Assembly: GCA_964604635.1 (NCBI GenBank)
Contig: CAZRZO010000012.1
Coordinates: forward strand, 1 to 22,672
Direction of reading: 5' to 3'
Source of the DNA: JAJZMY01 sp964604635
GTDB lineage: Archaea > Micrarchaeota > Micrarchaeia > Micrarchaeales > Micrarchaeaceae
Length of the DNA: 22,672 nt
Position 1 is the stretch's first letter; every line of letters begins with the position of its first letter. The notes under the pieces are model-generated. The model searched no databases. It was not told the origin of the DNA and worked only from the letters and a program-made list of their open reading frames with translations. This document shows, piece after piece, positions 7,552 to 15,638 of this stretch. The position numbers and the translations under genes are program-made.

Positions 7552-7818
7552 CTAATATTTTTTTCTTGCTTCTATTATCATTATACTGACAAAAGTAGCA
7601 ATTGCAGTTATTATAAACCATTCAACAAAAAATAATAAATTAAATTGAAATGATTTTCCTGCTTCTGATAATTTTAAGAAATAAGGAACATAAACTATCA
7701 ATGTTATAACTGATATTAATATTAATGGTGATACAGTTAATATTGCTATGTATTTGAGCGGTTTTTTCAATAGTATATTTTTTGTATTTACAAATACTTT
7801 AATTATTTTTTCTATCAT
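7552..7818 (-). CDS. Small two-helix membrane protein, unknown
   Basis: I do not recognise this 88-aa protein. It has two strong hydrophobic stretches at about residues 23-49 and 62-83, a Lys-rich N-terminus and a basic C-terminal tail, so it is probably a hairpin membrane protein with both ends in the cytoplasm by the positive-inside rule. It sits 89 nt downstream of the KDG aldolase and 13 nt upstream of the coiled-coil-like gene, all on one strand. No ribosome-binding motif is visible before its ATG, so it may have its own leaderless transcript. Nothing links it directly to sugar metabolism apart from its position. Confidence 0.6.
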   Translation of the reverse strand: MIEKIIKVFVNTKNILLKKPLKYIAILTVSPLILISVITLIVYVPYFLKLSEAGKSFQFNLLFFVEWFIITAIATFVSIMIIEARKKY

Positions 7819-7907
7819 TTTTTCGCTTTTTGTTTTTATAATTTAATATAACAAAATTAGATATATATATTTTATAGTCAAAGTATTAATAAAAAAATAC
7901 AAAATAA

Positions 7908-8807
7908 TTAAATTTTACTATTTATTACATATTTTACTTTTTTTGCTAGTATATTACCCTGGTTTTTATTTATTTTATTAAAAGGTTCTAATATATCAGT
8001 ATTAGTTTCATTTAAAATAAATTTATAAAATAAATAATTATATGAAAGTGGAAATGTTATTGTATTTGTAATTTTAATTATTTCTTCTACTTTTTTATGT
8101 ATACTTATTGCACTTTTTATATTATTTTTAGAAAAAGCATTAAATAGTTTTTGCGCTAAATTTGTAAAATTTGTTGTTCCACACACACCACCAGAAGCAC
8201 CTATCATTAATGAAGGTAGAAGTAAATCATCATTTCCTTGAAGAACATTTATTTTATCAATAAAATAATACACTAAATCTTTGAAATATCTGAAATTTGC
8301 AGAAGTATCTTTTATACCTACTAAATTTTTATGTTTTTTTAAAAGTAAATTTAATGTATTATAAGAAATTGAATTTCCAGTAAATTGTGGGATATTATAT
8401 AAAAAAACATTTGCTTCAATTTTTGATAATACTTTATCAAAATAATTAAAAATTGCTGCTTGATCAAGCTTAAAATAATATGGTGTAACAACAACTAAAA
8501 AATCAGCATTTAGTTTTATTGCTTTTTCTGCAATTTCTAATGTTTCATTTATTGTATTTCTACCAACTCCAGGCATAAAAAGCATTTTTCCCAGATCTAT
8601 GTCTTTATTTCCAAAAGCATCAATTATTTTTTTATGCATTTCTAAAGTCATAAAAGAAAATAATCCAGTGGAACCAGTTGGAAATATTCCTTTAATTCCT
8701 GATTTTTTTAAGAAATCAATAAGAGAATTTACTGCATTATAATCTATTTTGTGATTTTTTATTGGTGTTATTAATGGTGTTATTATTCCATTAAATTTAT
8801 TTGCCAT
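7908..8807 (-). CDS. kdgA: 2-keto-3-deoxygluconate aldolase (DapA/NAL family)
   Basis: Probably cleaves 2-keto-3-deoxygluconate (or its phosphate) to pyruvate and glyceraldehyde (or its phosphate). It is a TIM-barrel class I aldolase: FPTGSTGLF (42-50) is the substrate carboxylate loop, LYNIP carries Tyr137, and LVGIKDTSAN holds the Schiff-base Lys166. Length (299 aa) is normal. The family also includes dihydrodipicolinate synthase and N-acetylneuraminate lyase. I prefer the KDG role because the gene starts 11 nt after the gluconate dehydratase stop on the same strand and glucose dehydrogenase is close by. No ribosome-binding motif precedes the ATG. Confidence 0.9.
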   Translation of the reverse strand: MANKFNGIITPLITPIKNHKIDYNAVNSLIDFLKKSGIKGIFPTGSTGLFSFMTLEMHKKIIDAFGNKDIDLGKMLFMPGVGRNTINETLEIAEKAIKLNADFLVVVTPYYFKLDQAAIFNYFDKVLSKIEANVFLYNIPQFTGNSISYNTLNLLLKKHKNLVGIKDTSANFRYFKDLVYYFIDKINVLQGNDDLLLPSLMIGASGGVCGTTNFTNLAQKLFNAFSKNNIKSAISIHKKVEEIIKITNTITFPLSYNYLFYKFILNETNTDILEPFNKINKNQGNILAKKVKYVINSKI

Positions 8808-8818
8808 TTTATCTTTTT

Positions 8819-10009
8819 TTATTTTTTAGATTTAAATGTATCTTTTACAACCCATGAAGGTGCATTAGAATCAAATAATTCCATTTTACCTTTAATTTTA
8901 TATTCTTCTAAAACTTTTTCATTTATTTTTATTCCTAATCCTGGTTTATTATTCATAGTAAAATAACCATCTTCAAGAGAATATCCAGAAGTAAGTAATT
9001 TTTTCTTCCATTTTGGCCAGGAAAGTTCAAAACTTTCTTGTATTAAGAAATTAGGAATTGTTAAATCAATATTTAGTGTTGCAGCTGTTTGTATTGGTCC
9101 AAATGCATTATGGAATGCAACTTCAATTCCAAATAAATCTGCTAGCTCTGCTATTTTTTTTGCTTCTGATATACCTCTACAATTAGTTACATCTGGCTGT
9201 ATTATATCTACTATATTATTAAGTAAATATTTTAAAAATAAACTTCTACTTAAAACACGTTCACCTAAAGCAATTGGTGATTTAATTACATTTCTAAATC
9301 TTAATAATCCTTCAAATTGATCTGGATGTACTGGTTCTTCCATAAACAATGGATTAAATTTTTGTAATGGTTGTGCTGCTTTTATTGCATTATTTGCATT
9401 AAATCTACCATGGAATTCTATCATTAAATCAATTCCTTTTGATTCTTTTTTCATTAAACCCACAATATTTTCTGCATTTTTTATGCTTTGTGAATTTATT
9501 GTATCAAAATTACTTCCAAAAGGATCAAATTTTAATCCACTAATTCCTTGTTTTAATATTTGCTTTGATTTTTTAACAAAATCTTCTGGTTCAATACAAT
9601 CAGCATACCAACCATTTGAATATGCTCTAATTTTCTTATTTATTTTTCCACCAAGCATTTTATATATTGGAAGTCCATACATTTTTCCAAATAAATCCAT
9701 TGATGCTATTTCAAATGCACTATATGCTGAAGTTGTTTCTATTGATACTGGCATATAAAAAGAATCTTTATAAATATCTCTAAGATTAGCTTCAATTTCT
9801 GTTGGGTCTTTATTTTTAAGAATTCTTCGTATTTCTTTCATTTGATTAAATACAGAAAGAGTCATCAATGTTGTTGGTGCTTCACCATAACCAACAAAAC
9901 CATCACTTGTTGTAAGCTTCATTAACAGTATTGTAGAGCTCCAAGGACTTGATTTTTCATCTTCTCTATCTCCTAATTCTATTAATTCAATATTTGAAAT
10001 TCTACTCAT
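8819..10009 (-). CDS. gnaD: Gluconate (galactonate) dehydratase, enolase superfamily
   Basis: Probably dehydrates D-gluconate, perhaps D-galactonate too, to the 2-keto-3-deoxy sugar acid used by the next gene. From memory it resembles the Sulfolobus enzyme throughout, e.g. GWYADC, LKFDPFG, HGRFNAN, FMEEPVHPD, ALGERV and AFHNAFG. Counting from the ATG at 10009, likely metal ligands are Glu198, Glu225 and Glu250, with Lys160 and His300 as catalytic residues. Length is 396 aa; a TTG nine bases earlier would add three residues, but the ATG suits the family better. It is first in a minus-strand unit with kdgA, and its promoter lies in or beside the duplicated 58-bp region shared with the divergent ilvD-type gene. 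Confidence 0.93.
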   Translation of the reverse strand: MSRISNIELIELGDREDEKSSPWSSTILLMKLTTSDGFVGYGEAPTTLMTLSVFNQMKEIRRILKNKDPTEIEANLRDIYKDSFYMPVSIETTSAYSAFEIASMDLFGKMYGLPIYKMLGGKINKKIRAYSNGWYADCIEPEDFVKKSKQILKQGISGLKFDPFGSNFDTINSQSIKNAENIVGLMKKESKGIDLMIEFHGRFNANNAIKAAQPLQKFNPLFMEEPVHPDQFEGLLRFRNVIKSPIALGERVLSRSLFLKYLLNNIVDIIQPDVTNCRGISEAKKIAELADLFGIEVAFHNAFGPIQTAATLNIDLTIPNFLIQESFELSWPKWKKKLLTSGYSLEDGYFTMNNKPGLGIKINEKVLEEYKIKGKMELFDSNAPSWVVKDTFKSKK

Positions 10010-10027
10010 ATAATTCAATTTAATATT

Positions 10028-10143
10028 AAAATAATTAAATATTTAGATAATATAAGGTTTATTATAATAAATATAAATCAATGATAAAATAATTAAATAT
10101 TTAGATAATATAAGGTTTATTATAATAAATATAAATCAATGAT
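10028..10143. repeat. Perfect 58-bp tandem duplication in a divergent promoter
   Basis: The 58-bp unit at 10028-10085 is repeated without change at 10086-10143, immediately before the ATG of the ilvD-type gene at 10147. Each copy holds TTATTATAATAAATATAA, which includes TATA-like sequence for the plus strand; in copy 2 this sits about 25 nt before the ATG, as expected for a leaderless transcript. Copy 1 would start RNA near 10081-10085, where ATG is followed at once by a stop in frame. The duplication therefore doubles a promoter between gnaD and the ilvD-type gene. Identity of the copies points to a recent event. Confidence 0.95.
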
Positions 10144-10146
10144 AAA

Positions 10147-11829
10147 ATGGCAAAAGAATATGTAAATAATAGAATATCAAAGAATTTTTATGGTGGTCCT
10201 TACAAAGCACCAAATAGAGCATATATGAAAGCAATTGGAATTTCAGATGATGATTTGAAAAAACCAATATTAGGTGTTGCTGCTGCATGGAGTGAAACAG
10301 GTCCTTGTAATATACACACAATTATGCTTGGAAGAAAAGCAAAAGAAGGAATAGAATCAGCAAATGGTACATCAATGCTTTTTACAACACCTCTTGTTAT
10401 TGATGGTATTGCAATGGGATCAGAAGGAATGAAATATTCTCTAGTAAGTCGTGAAATAATTGCAAATACTGTTGAACTTACTGTAAAAGGTCATGGTTAT
10501 GATGGATTTATTGGAATATCTGGGTGTGATAAAACTAGCCCTGGTATGATGATGGCAATGGCAAGACTTAATCTTCCTTCTATTGTATTATATGGTGGTT
10601 CTAATTTAAATGGAAATTTATATGGTAAAAAAGTTACAATGCAAGATGTTTTTGAAGGTGTTGGTTCTTATATTGCTGGTAAAATGTCAATTAAAGATCT
10701 TAAAAACCTAGAAAATGTTGCAATTCCAAGTATTGGTACATGTGCTGGCTTGTATACTGCTAATACAATGGGTATGCTTACAGAAGTCCTAGGTTTAGCT
10801 CTTCCAGGTAGTGCTTCAATACCAGCAGCAGATGGTGCAAAATCACAATATGCATATAAAAGTGGTGTTGCATTAATGAATTTAATAGAAAATGGTATTA
10901 GACCAAGAGATATTTTAACATATGAAACATTTGAAAATGCAATGACAATAGTAATGGCAAGTGGTGGTTCAACAAATGCAGTAATGCATATAATTGCAAT
11001 TGCTAAAGAAGCAAATGTTAATGTAAAAATAGAAGATTTTGATAGAATAAGTAAAAAAACAAAAGAAATAGTAGATATGAAACCAGCAGGAAGATATACA
11101 ATGGAAGATTTAAATACATATGGTGGTGTTCCATTGATATTAAAACAACTTCTTAAAGACAAATTATTAAATAGTAATGAACTTACTGTTACTGGAAAAT
11201 CATTAAAAGAAAATATAGATGCATTAAATATCCCAACAATAAAACAAGAAATAGTTACTTCTTCAAAAACACCTTTGTATGAATATGGGGCATTAAGAAT
11301 ATTAAAAGGAAATCTAGCACCAGAAGGTGCTGTAATAAAAGCATCTGCATCAAATAAAAGTATTCATATTGGTCCTGCTAAAGTATTTAGTTCTGAAGAA
11401 GAAGCTTTTAGTGGAATACTAAAAAACAAAGTAAAAAAAGGAGATGTTGTAGTAATAAAATATGAAGGTCCAAAGGGAGGTCCTGGAATGAGAGAAATGC
11501 TTTCTGTTACTGCTGCAATTATTGGAATGAACTTAGGAGAATCTGTTGCAATGGTTACTGATGGAAGATTTTCAGGTGCAACAAGAGGTATAATGATTGG
11601 TCATGTTACTCCTGAAGCATATGTTGGAGGTCCTTTAGCAATTGTTAAAAATGGAGACATAATAAATATAAATATAAACAAAGGAATTGTTGAATTAAAA
11701 TTGCCAAAAGAAGAAATAGAAAAAAGACTTAAAAAATTTATTGCTCCAAAACCAAAATATACAACAGGTTTACTTTCTCAATATGCAAAACTTGTTTCTG
11801 ATGCATCAAATGGTGCAGTATTAATTTAA
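10147..11829 (+). CDS. ilvD: Dihydroxy-acid dehydratase family (IlvD/Edd) protein
   Basis: Fe-S dehydratase of the IlvD/Edd family, 560 aa, a normal length. Cluster cysteines are visible at Cys54 (ETGPCNIH), Cys127 (SGCDKTSPG) and Cys199 (IGTCAGLYTANTMG); Asp86 and Lys129 are the expected metal-site residues. The C-terminal half has GPKGGPGM and TDGRFSGATRG, typical of the family. Classical IlvD makes branched-chain 2-keto acids, but no other branched-chain synthesis gene is present here. Some archaeal IlvD enzymes also dehydrate gluconate and related sugar acids, as reported for Sulfolobus, and the neighbours are sugar-acid genes, so a sugar-acid dehydratase role is quite possible. Transcription is likely leaderless from the duplicated promoter. 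Confidence 0.92.
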   Translation: MAKEYVNNRISKNFYGGPYKAPNRAYMKAIGISDDDLKKPILGVAAAWSETGPCNIHTIMLGRKAKEGIESANGTSMLFTTPLVIDGIAMGSEGMKYSLVSREIIANTVELTVKGHGYDGFIGISGCDKTSPGMMMAMARLNLPSIVLYGGSNLNGNLYGKKVTMQDVFEGVGSYIAGKMSIKDLKNLENVAIPSIGTCAGLYTANTMGMLTEVLGLALPGSASIPAADGAKSQYAYKSGVALMNLIENGIRPRDILTYETFENAMTIVMASGGSTNAVMHIIAIAKEANVNVKIEDFDRISKKTKEIVDMKPAGRYTMEDLNTYGGVPLILKQLLKDKLLNSNELTVTGKSLKENIDALNIPTIKQEIVTSSKTPLYEYGALRILKGNLAPEGAVIKASASNKSIHIGPAKVFSSEEEAFSGILKNKVKKGDVVVIKYEGPKGGPGMREMLSVTAAIIGMNLGESVAMVTDGRFSGATRGIMIGHVTPEAYVGGPLAIVKNGDIINININKGIVELKLPKEEIEKRLKKFIAPKPKYTTGLLSQYAKLVSDASNGAVLI

Positions 11830-11965
11830 TGACATTGCAAATAAAGATATCATAAAATTATTTATATTAATACTATTCGTTAATTAGCGTCTAAACATTA
11901 TTTTATATATATCTTATTTTCTATTTATTTTATTAAATTAATAAAAATTTAATTAAAAAGATAAT

Positions 11966-13036
11966 ATGTTAAAAATAATAAAATCTCCAGGCGTTCTAAA
12001 ATTATTTGGAGAACATGCTGTAATTTATGGAAAGAAATGTGCTGCAATTAGTATAAACAAATTTGCAACAGCAAAAATTAAAAAATACAATAAAAATATT
12101 ATTGCAGTGTATTTAAAAGATAAGGATCAGATAATTTTATTTGATGAAAAATTAATAAATATAATTAATACATCTTATACTAAATTTAATAATAATTTTG
12201 ATTTCAAGTATTTTATTAAATCTTATAAAATGAATCAAAAAACTAAAGTAAATAAAGATTTATTAAAACAAACATTTGCATATGGTTTAATTCTAGCAAA
12301 TTTATTAAAAAATAATATAAATGCATTTGGAAATAAAATAGAAATAAGTTCAGAAATTCCTGAAAAAAAAGGTATTGCAAGTAGTGCTGCTTGTTTTACT
12401 GCGTTTACTATTGCACTAATTAATAATCAAGATAAAAAATTAAAGGATAAGAATATTATTGAGATCGCAAGATATGGAGAAATAATTATGCATAAAAATA
12501 AAGCAGCAGGAAAAATAGATATTGCTACTTCATATTTTGGAGGACTTATTTTATATAAAAATCAAAAAATTAAATCTTATGATATTAAAAATTTAAAAAA
12601 TCCAGATTTAATTATTATTGATACTGGTCCAAAAAAAAGTACTGCTAAAACTGTTTTGCATGTATCTAAATTATATGAAAAAAACAAACAAAAAACAGAA
12701 CAAATTTTTAATGCAATAGAAGATTGTTGTAATACTGGTTTGAGATATTTATTTAAAAATAATCTAGAAGAATTTGGAAACCAAATGTATAATAATCAGA
12801 ACTTATTAAATAAATTAGGTGTTTCAACAATTAAATTAAATAAAGCAGTATCACTAGCTAAATTAAATAAAGCATATGGTGCAAAATTAAGTGGCGGTGG
12901 TGGCGGTGGAATTGCAATTGCATTTATTAATAAAACTAAAACAGATCATTTAATTAGAATATTAAAAAATAATAATTTTAATGTATTTAAATTGAAAGTA
13001 ACTCAAATAGGAGCTAAATTTTATAATGGTGACTAA
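11966..13036 (+). CDS. mvk: Mevalonate kinase (GHMP kinase family)
   Basis: Phosphorylates mevalonate with ATP in isoprenoid (archaeal lipid) synthesis. Motif 1 is SPGVLKLFGEHAVIYG (7-22); motif 2 is PEKKGIASSAA (132-142), the ATP phosphate loop; GKIDIATSYFGG contains the probable catalytic Asp185; motif 3 is KLSGGGGGG (307-315). The FGEHAVIYG form of motif 1 points to mevalonate kinase rather than galactokinase or homoserine kinase; an archaeal mevalonate-3-kinase-like variant is less likely but not excluded. Length (356 aa) is slightly long because of an Asn/Lys-rich insert around 40-100. Its TAA is followed directly by the ATG of the HAD gene. Confidence 0.92.
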   Translation: MLKIIKSPGVLKLFGEHAVIYGKKCAAISINKFATAKIKKYNKNIIAVYLKDKDQIILFDEKLINIINTSYTKFNNNFDFKYFIKSYKMNQKTKVNKDLLKQTFAYGLILANLLKNNINAFGNKIEISSEIPEKKGIASSAACFTAFTIALINNQDKKLKDKNIIEIARYGEIIMHKNKAAGKIDIATSYFGGLILYKNQKIKSYDIKNLKNPDLIIIDTGPKKSTAKTVLHVSKLYEKNKQKTEQIFNAIEDCCNTGLRYLFKNNLEEFGNQMYNNQNLLNKLGVSTIKLNKAVSLAKLNKAYGAKLSGGGGGGIAIAFINKTKTDHLIRILKNNNFNVFKLKVTQIGAKFYNGD

Positions 13037-13912
13037 ATGCAAATAGAAATATATAAACAAAAAATGAGAAAGGAAATTACATCTGAAAATGCAGAACTTT
13101 TTGTTTTTGATGTTGGTGGAATTATAAGATATACTGCGAAATTAGATAATGAATCATTTAGATTTGGTTTTAATCAATCTAATTTGGAATATAAATTTAA
13201 TGCAGAAACAGTATGGCACTTGAAAGGTCTTGGTAAATATAAAAATAGGAAAAAATGTATAAAAGCATTATTAGCAATATCAGATATTAAACAAGAAAAT
13301 GATTTAATAAATATTTTAAAACAAGAAAATGCAGAAGAAAAAGTTGATTATTTAGTTGAAAATTTAATAAAAACTAATGGTATTGAAACAGTAGAAAAAA
13401 CAGTACAAAAAATATATAATGAATATGGTTCTTATTTTAATTCAATTAAAGGTGCTGGATTAGTTGAAACAATTCCAAATTCAAAAGAAGCAATTGAATT
13501 AATTAAAACTAAAAATTATAAAATAGCAATATTTTCTAATAGTGGTTTAAATTCAATTGAAAGAGATGTTTCATATTATAAAATTTTTGATGCGGTTATT
13601 TCTAAAGAAGATGTAACAAAAGAAAAACCATCAGGAGAAGGAATAGTAAAAGCAGCAAAAAAACTAAATATTGATATAAAAAATGTTGCTTATATTGGAG
13701 ATGCAGAAGTAGATGTTGATGCTGCTAGAGATGCAGGATGTAAATCATTAATTATATGCAATAAATATTCAATGAGTTCATTTGAACAAATAATTAGGAA
13801 AAAACCTGATTTTGTATTTAAAGACATTTATAAATTTGCAAAAAATTTAATTGATAAAAATATTCAAAGTAAAAAATCATATAACAATAGGAGCAAATGT
13901 ATTGAAGTATAA
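13037..13912 (+). CDS. HAD-superfamily hydrolase
   Basis: Likely a phosphatase acting on a small phosphorylated metabolite; substrate unknown. HAD motifs: FDVGGII (nucleophile Asp25), FSNSG (Ser167), KEKPSGEG (Lys197) and GDAEVDVDAARDAG (Asp222, Asp226). The second Asp of the usual DxD is Gly27, as in the DxG-type HADs related to YihX, so it is not necessarily inactive. The cap insert (about 35-145) is helical. The start abuts the mevalonate kinase stop with no gap, and GGTGA, embedded in the last codons of that gene, lies four bases before the ATG. This is a good translational-coupling arrangement and suggests a joint transcript, perhaps a role in isoprenoid phosphates, which is inference. 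Confidence 0.88.
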   Translation: MQIEIYKQKMRKEITSENAELFVFDVGGIIRYTAKLDNESFRFGFNQSNLEYKFNAETVWHLKGLGKYKNRKKCIKALLAISDIKQENDLINILKQENAEEKVDYLVENLIKTNGIETVEKTVQKIYNEYGSYFNSIKGAGLVETIPNSKEAIELIKTKNYKIAIFSNSGLNSIERDVSYYKIFDAVISKEDVTKEKPSGEGIVKAAKKLNIDIKNVAYIGDAEVDVDAARDAGCKSLIICNKYSMSSFEQIIRKKPDFVFKDIYKFAKNLIDKNIQSKKSYNNRSKCIEV

Positions 13913-13935
13913 TTTAATAATTAAGAAATATTGAT

Positions 13936-14808
13936 ATGTTTTATATTACTTATATTATCTTTATTTTGATTAAAATTTATTTTTTTGATTTCATGATAAC
14001 TAGTTTAATGATAAAAATAATAAAAGTAGCAATAACATTAATAATTGCAAGTATTTTGTCTTTAATTGTAAGGAAATATTTTTCTAGATATATACATAGA
14101 TATGTAATAAAAAATAATGAACAACAATCAGCAATATATAGACTTATTGAAAAAATATTTGTTGGTTTGATTTTACTTGGAGCTCTTTATTTTTCACTTA
14201 ATGCTTTTTTTCCACAAACAGCGCAATATTTATCTGGTGCACTTATTGCAGCAGGATTTCTTTCAATAGTAATTGGTCTTGCAGCACAGAAAACACTTGA
14301 AAATTTTTTTGCAGGATTTTCAATACTTTTATCAAAACCAGTAAAAATTGGAGATGCAGTTGTTATAAGTAATGAATATGGAACAGTAGAAGATATAACT
14401 CTTAGACATACAATAATAAAAACATGGGATAATAGACGAATGATAATACCTAATTCAGTATTAAATCAAGATGTAATAATAAATTACACAATGACAGATA
14501 AAAAGAAATTATATCATATAACTGTTAATGTAACATATGATACTAATATTGATAAAGTAGAAAAAATAATGGTTAATGAAGCAATAAAAAATAAAAATGT
14601 TTCAAAAGAACTTAAACCAATATTTCAAGTTCTTGATTTTGCAAATAATGCAATAACATTAAGACTTCTTTTTATTTCAAAAGATCAACCAACTGCTTTT
14701 AATGCTGGTGTTGATATAAGAAAAGCAATAAAAAAAGAATTTGATAAAAAAGGAATTAAGTTCTCAACATCTTCTATTTATGTTATTAATAAAACAAAGA
14801 ATAAATAA
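13936..14808 (+). CDS. mscS: MscS-family mechanosensitive channel
   Basis: Small-conductance mechanosensitive channel subunit, expected to form a heptamer that releases osmolytes on osmotic downshock. There are hydrophobic segments at about 3-18, 24-46 and 70-92, then the pore helix region from residue 99 (SGALIAAGFLSIVIGL and AQKTLENFFAGF), followed by the beta domain (KIGDAV, EYGTVEDITLRHT, IPNS) and the alpha/beta C-terminal domain. At 290 aa it is typical of the short MscS form. An internal ATG at residue 20 is an alternative start that would drop the first hydrophobic segment. It begins 23 nt after the HAD gene on the same strand and may share its transcript. Confidence 0.93.
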   Translation: MFYITYIIFILIKIYFFDFMITSLMIKIIKVAITLIIASILSLIVRKYFSRYIHRYVIKNNEQQSAIYRLIEKIFVGLILLGALYFSLNAFFPQTAQYLSGALIAAGFLSIVIGLAAQKTLENFFAGFSILLSKPVKIGDAVVISNEYGTVEDITLRHTIIKTWDNRRMIIPNSVLNQDVIINYTMTDKKKLYHITVNVTYDTNIDKVEKIMVNEAIKNKNVSKELKPIFQVLDFANNAITLRLLFISKDQPTAFNAGVDIRKAIKKEFDKKGIKFSTSSIYVINKTKNK

Positions 14809-14937
14809 TAAAATCAAGTCACATATTTTTTAGCATAAAAACAAATACACAATAACTGATTATATAATACATTAAATATTTTTTTATTATTTAAAATAAA
14901 AAAAACTTTAGTAGAAATAGAAATTATATAAATTTTA

Positions 14938-15525
14938 TTATTCTTTATTTTCTTGTTTTTCTTCTGGTTTATTTACTTCTTCTGATTTTACTTCTTTGAT
15001 CTCTTTTGCTTCTTCAGGTTGAGTATTTGATGCTTCTTTATGTTCTTCTGATTTTACTTCTTTTTCATTTTCTGTTGAATTTACTTCTTCTGATTTTGTT
15101 TCTTTGATCTCTTTTGCTTCTTCTGATTTTACTTCTTGTTTTTGATCTTCTTTTTTACTCTTTGTTTCTTTTACTTCTTCAATTTTAAATAGCTCATTAA
15201 TTGGCTTTGAACCATATTCAACAATTATTGAATTAATTTGTTCAATTTTATTTGAAATTATTTTACCTCTTACACTTTGTCTTCTATATTTACCAGGATT
15301 TCTTTTTAATATTTTTACTTTCATATCACTGTCAATACTTTTATTCATTGGAAATCCACTATCGTCTGTTCCTCCTGTTATTTTTAATTTATAATTAGTA
15401 AGACCAAATGCAGAACCATCAATAATTTCTCCTATTTTTTTGTGTATTAATTGATAAGTAAGTTCATTACTTATTTCTATTTGATTTGATTTTCCTATTT
15501 TTGGATCTGAATAAACTAGTTTCAA
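14938..15525 (-). CDS. rps6e: Ribosomal protein eS6 with a long Glu/Lys-rich C-terminal tail
   Basis: Small-subunit protein of the archaeal/eukaryotic eS6 family. The core (about 1-118) has the family features SDPKIGKSNQIEI, KIGEIIDGSAFGL, KITGGTDDSGFPM and the basic YRRQSVRGKIIS. Archaeal eS6 is usually about 125-135 aa. Here some 75 extra residues follow, made almost entirely of Glu, Lys, Ser, Val and Thr, with an internal repeat: EEAKEIKETKSEEVN appears again as EEAKEIKEVKSEEVN. The start is a TTG at 15525 with GGTGT six bases upstream; it gives the expected MKLVYSDP start. The gene lies 144 nt downstream of the 16S rRNA 3' end on the same strand and may be co-transcribed with it. Confidence 0.93.
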   Translation of the reverse strand: MKLVYSDPKIGKSNQIEISNELTYQLIHKKIGEIIDGSAFGLTNYKLKITGGTDDSGFPMNKSIDSDMKVKILKRNPGKYRRQSVRGKIISNKIEQINSIIVEYGSKPINELFKIEEVKETKSKKEDQKQEVKSEEAKEIKETKSEEVNSTENEKEVKSEEHKEASNTQPEEAKEIKEVKSEEVNKPEEKQENKE

Positions 15526-15608
15526 TTTTACACCAATTCTTTTTGTTTTTTATTTGTATTAATTTTTTTCTTTTTAATGAAAAAATTTTTATGTTTAAGG
15601 AAAATTCA

Positions 15609-15638
15609 GTAGTTTTAAGGTTTAACAATGAAATGTAT
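15609..15638 (-). other. 3' arm of the 16S processing stem (BHB-like)
   Basis: Read as RNA on the minus strand this segment is AUACAUUUC, AUUGUUAAA, CCUUAAAACUAC. Its outer 12 and inner 9 bases are perfectly complementary to 17802-17813 and 17784-17792 upstream of 16S. In the middle, UUGUU here pairs with AACAA of the other arm, leaving AAA bulged on this side and about three A on the other. That is a bulge-helix-bulge shape, the substrate of the archaeal splicing endonuclease, as in known archaeal pre-16S processing stems. Confidence 0.8.

Noticed and set aside
10668..11162. 164-codon open frame opposite the ilvD-type gene
   Set aside because: It is an antisense shadow of a strongly conserved coding region with full Fe-S motifs on the other strand.
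13115..13145. HAD gene after mevalonate kinase as catalytically dead because motif I is DVGG, not DxD
   Set aside because: DxG-type motif I is usual in a known branch of HAD hydrolases, and the other three motifs are complete.
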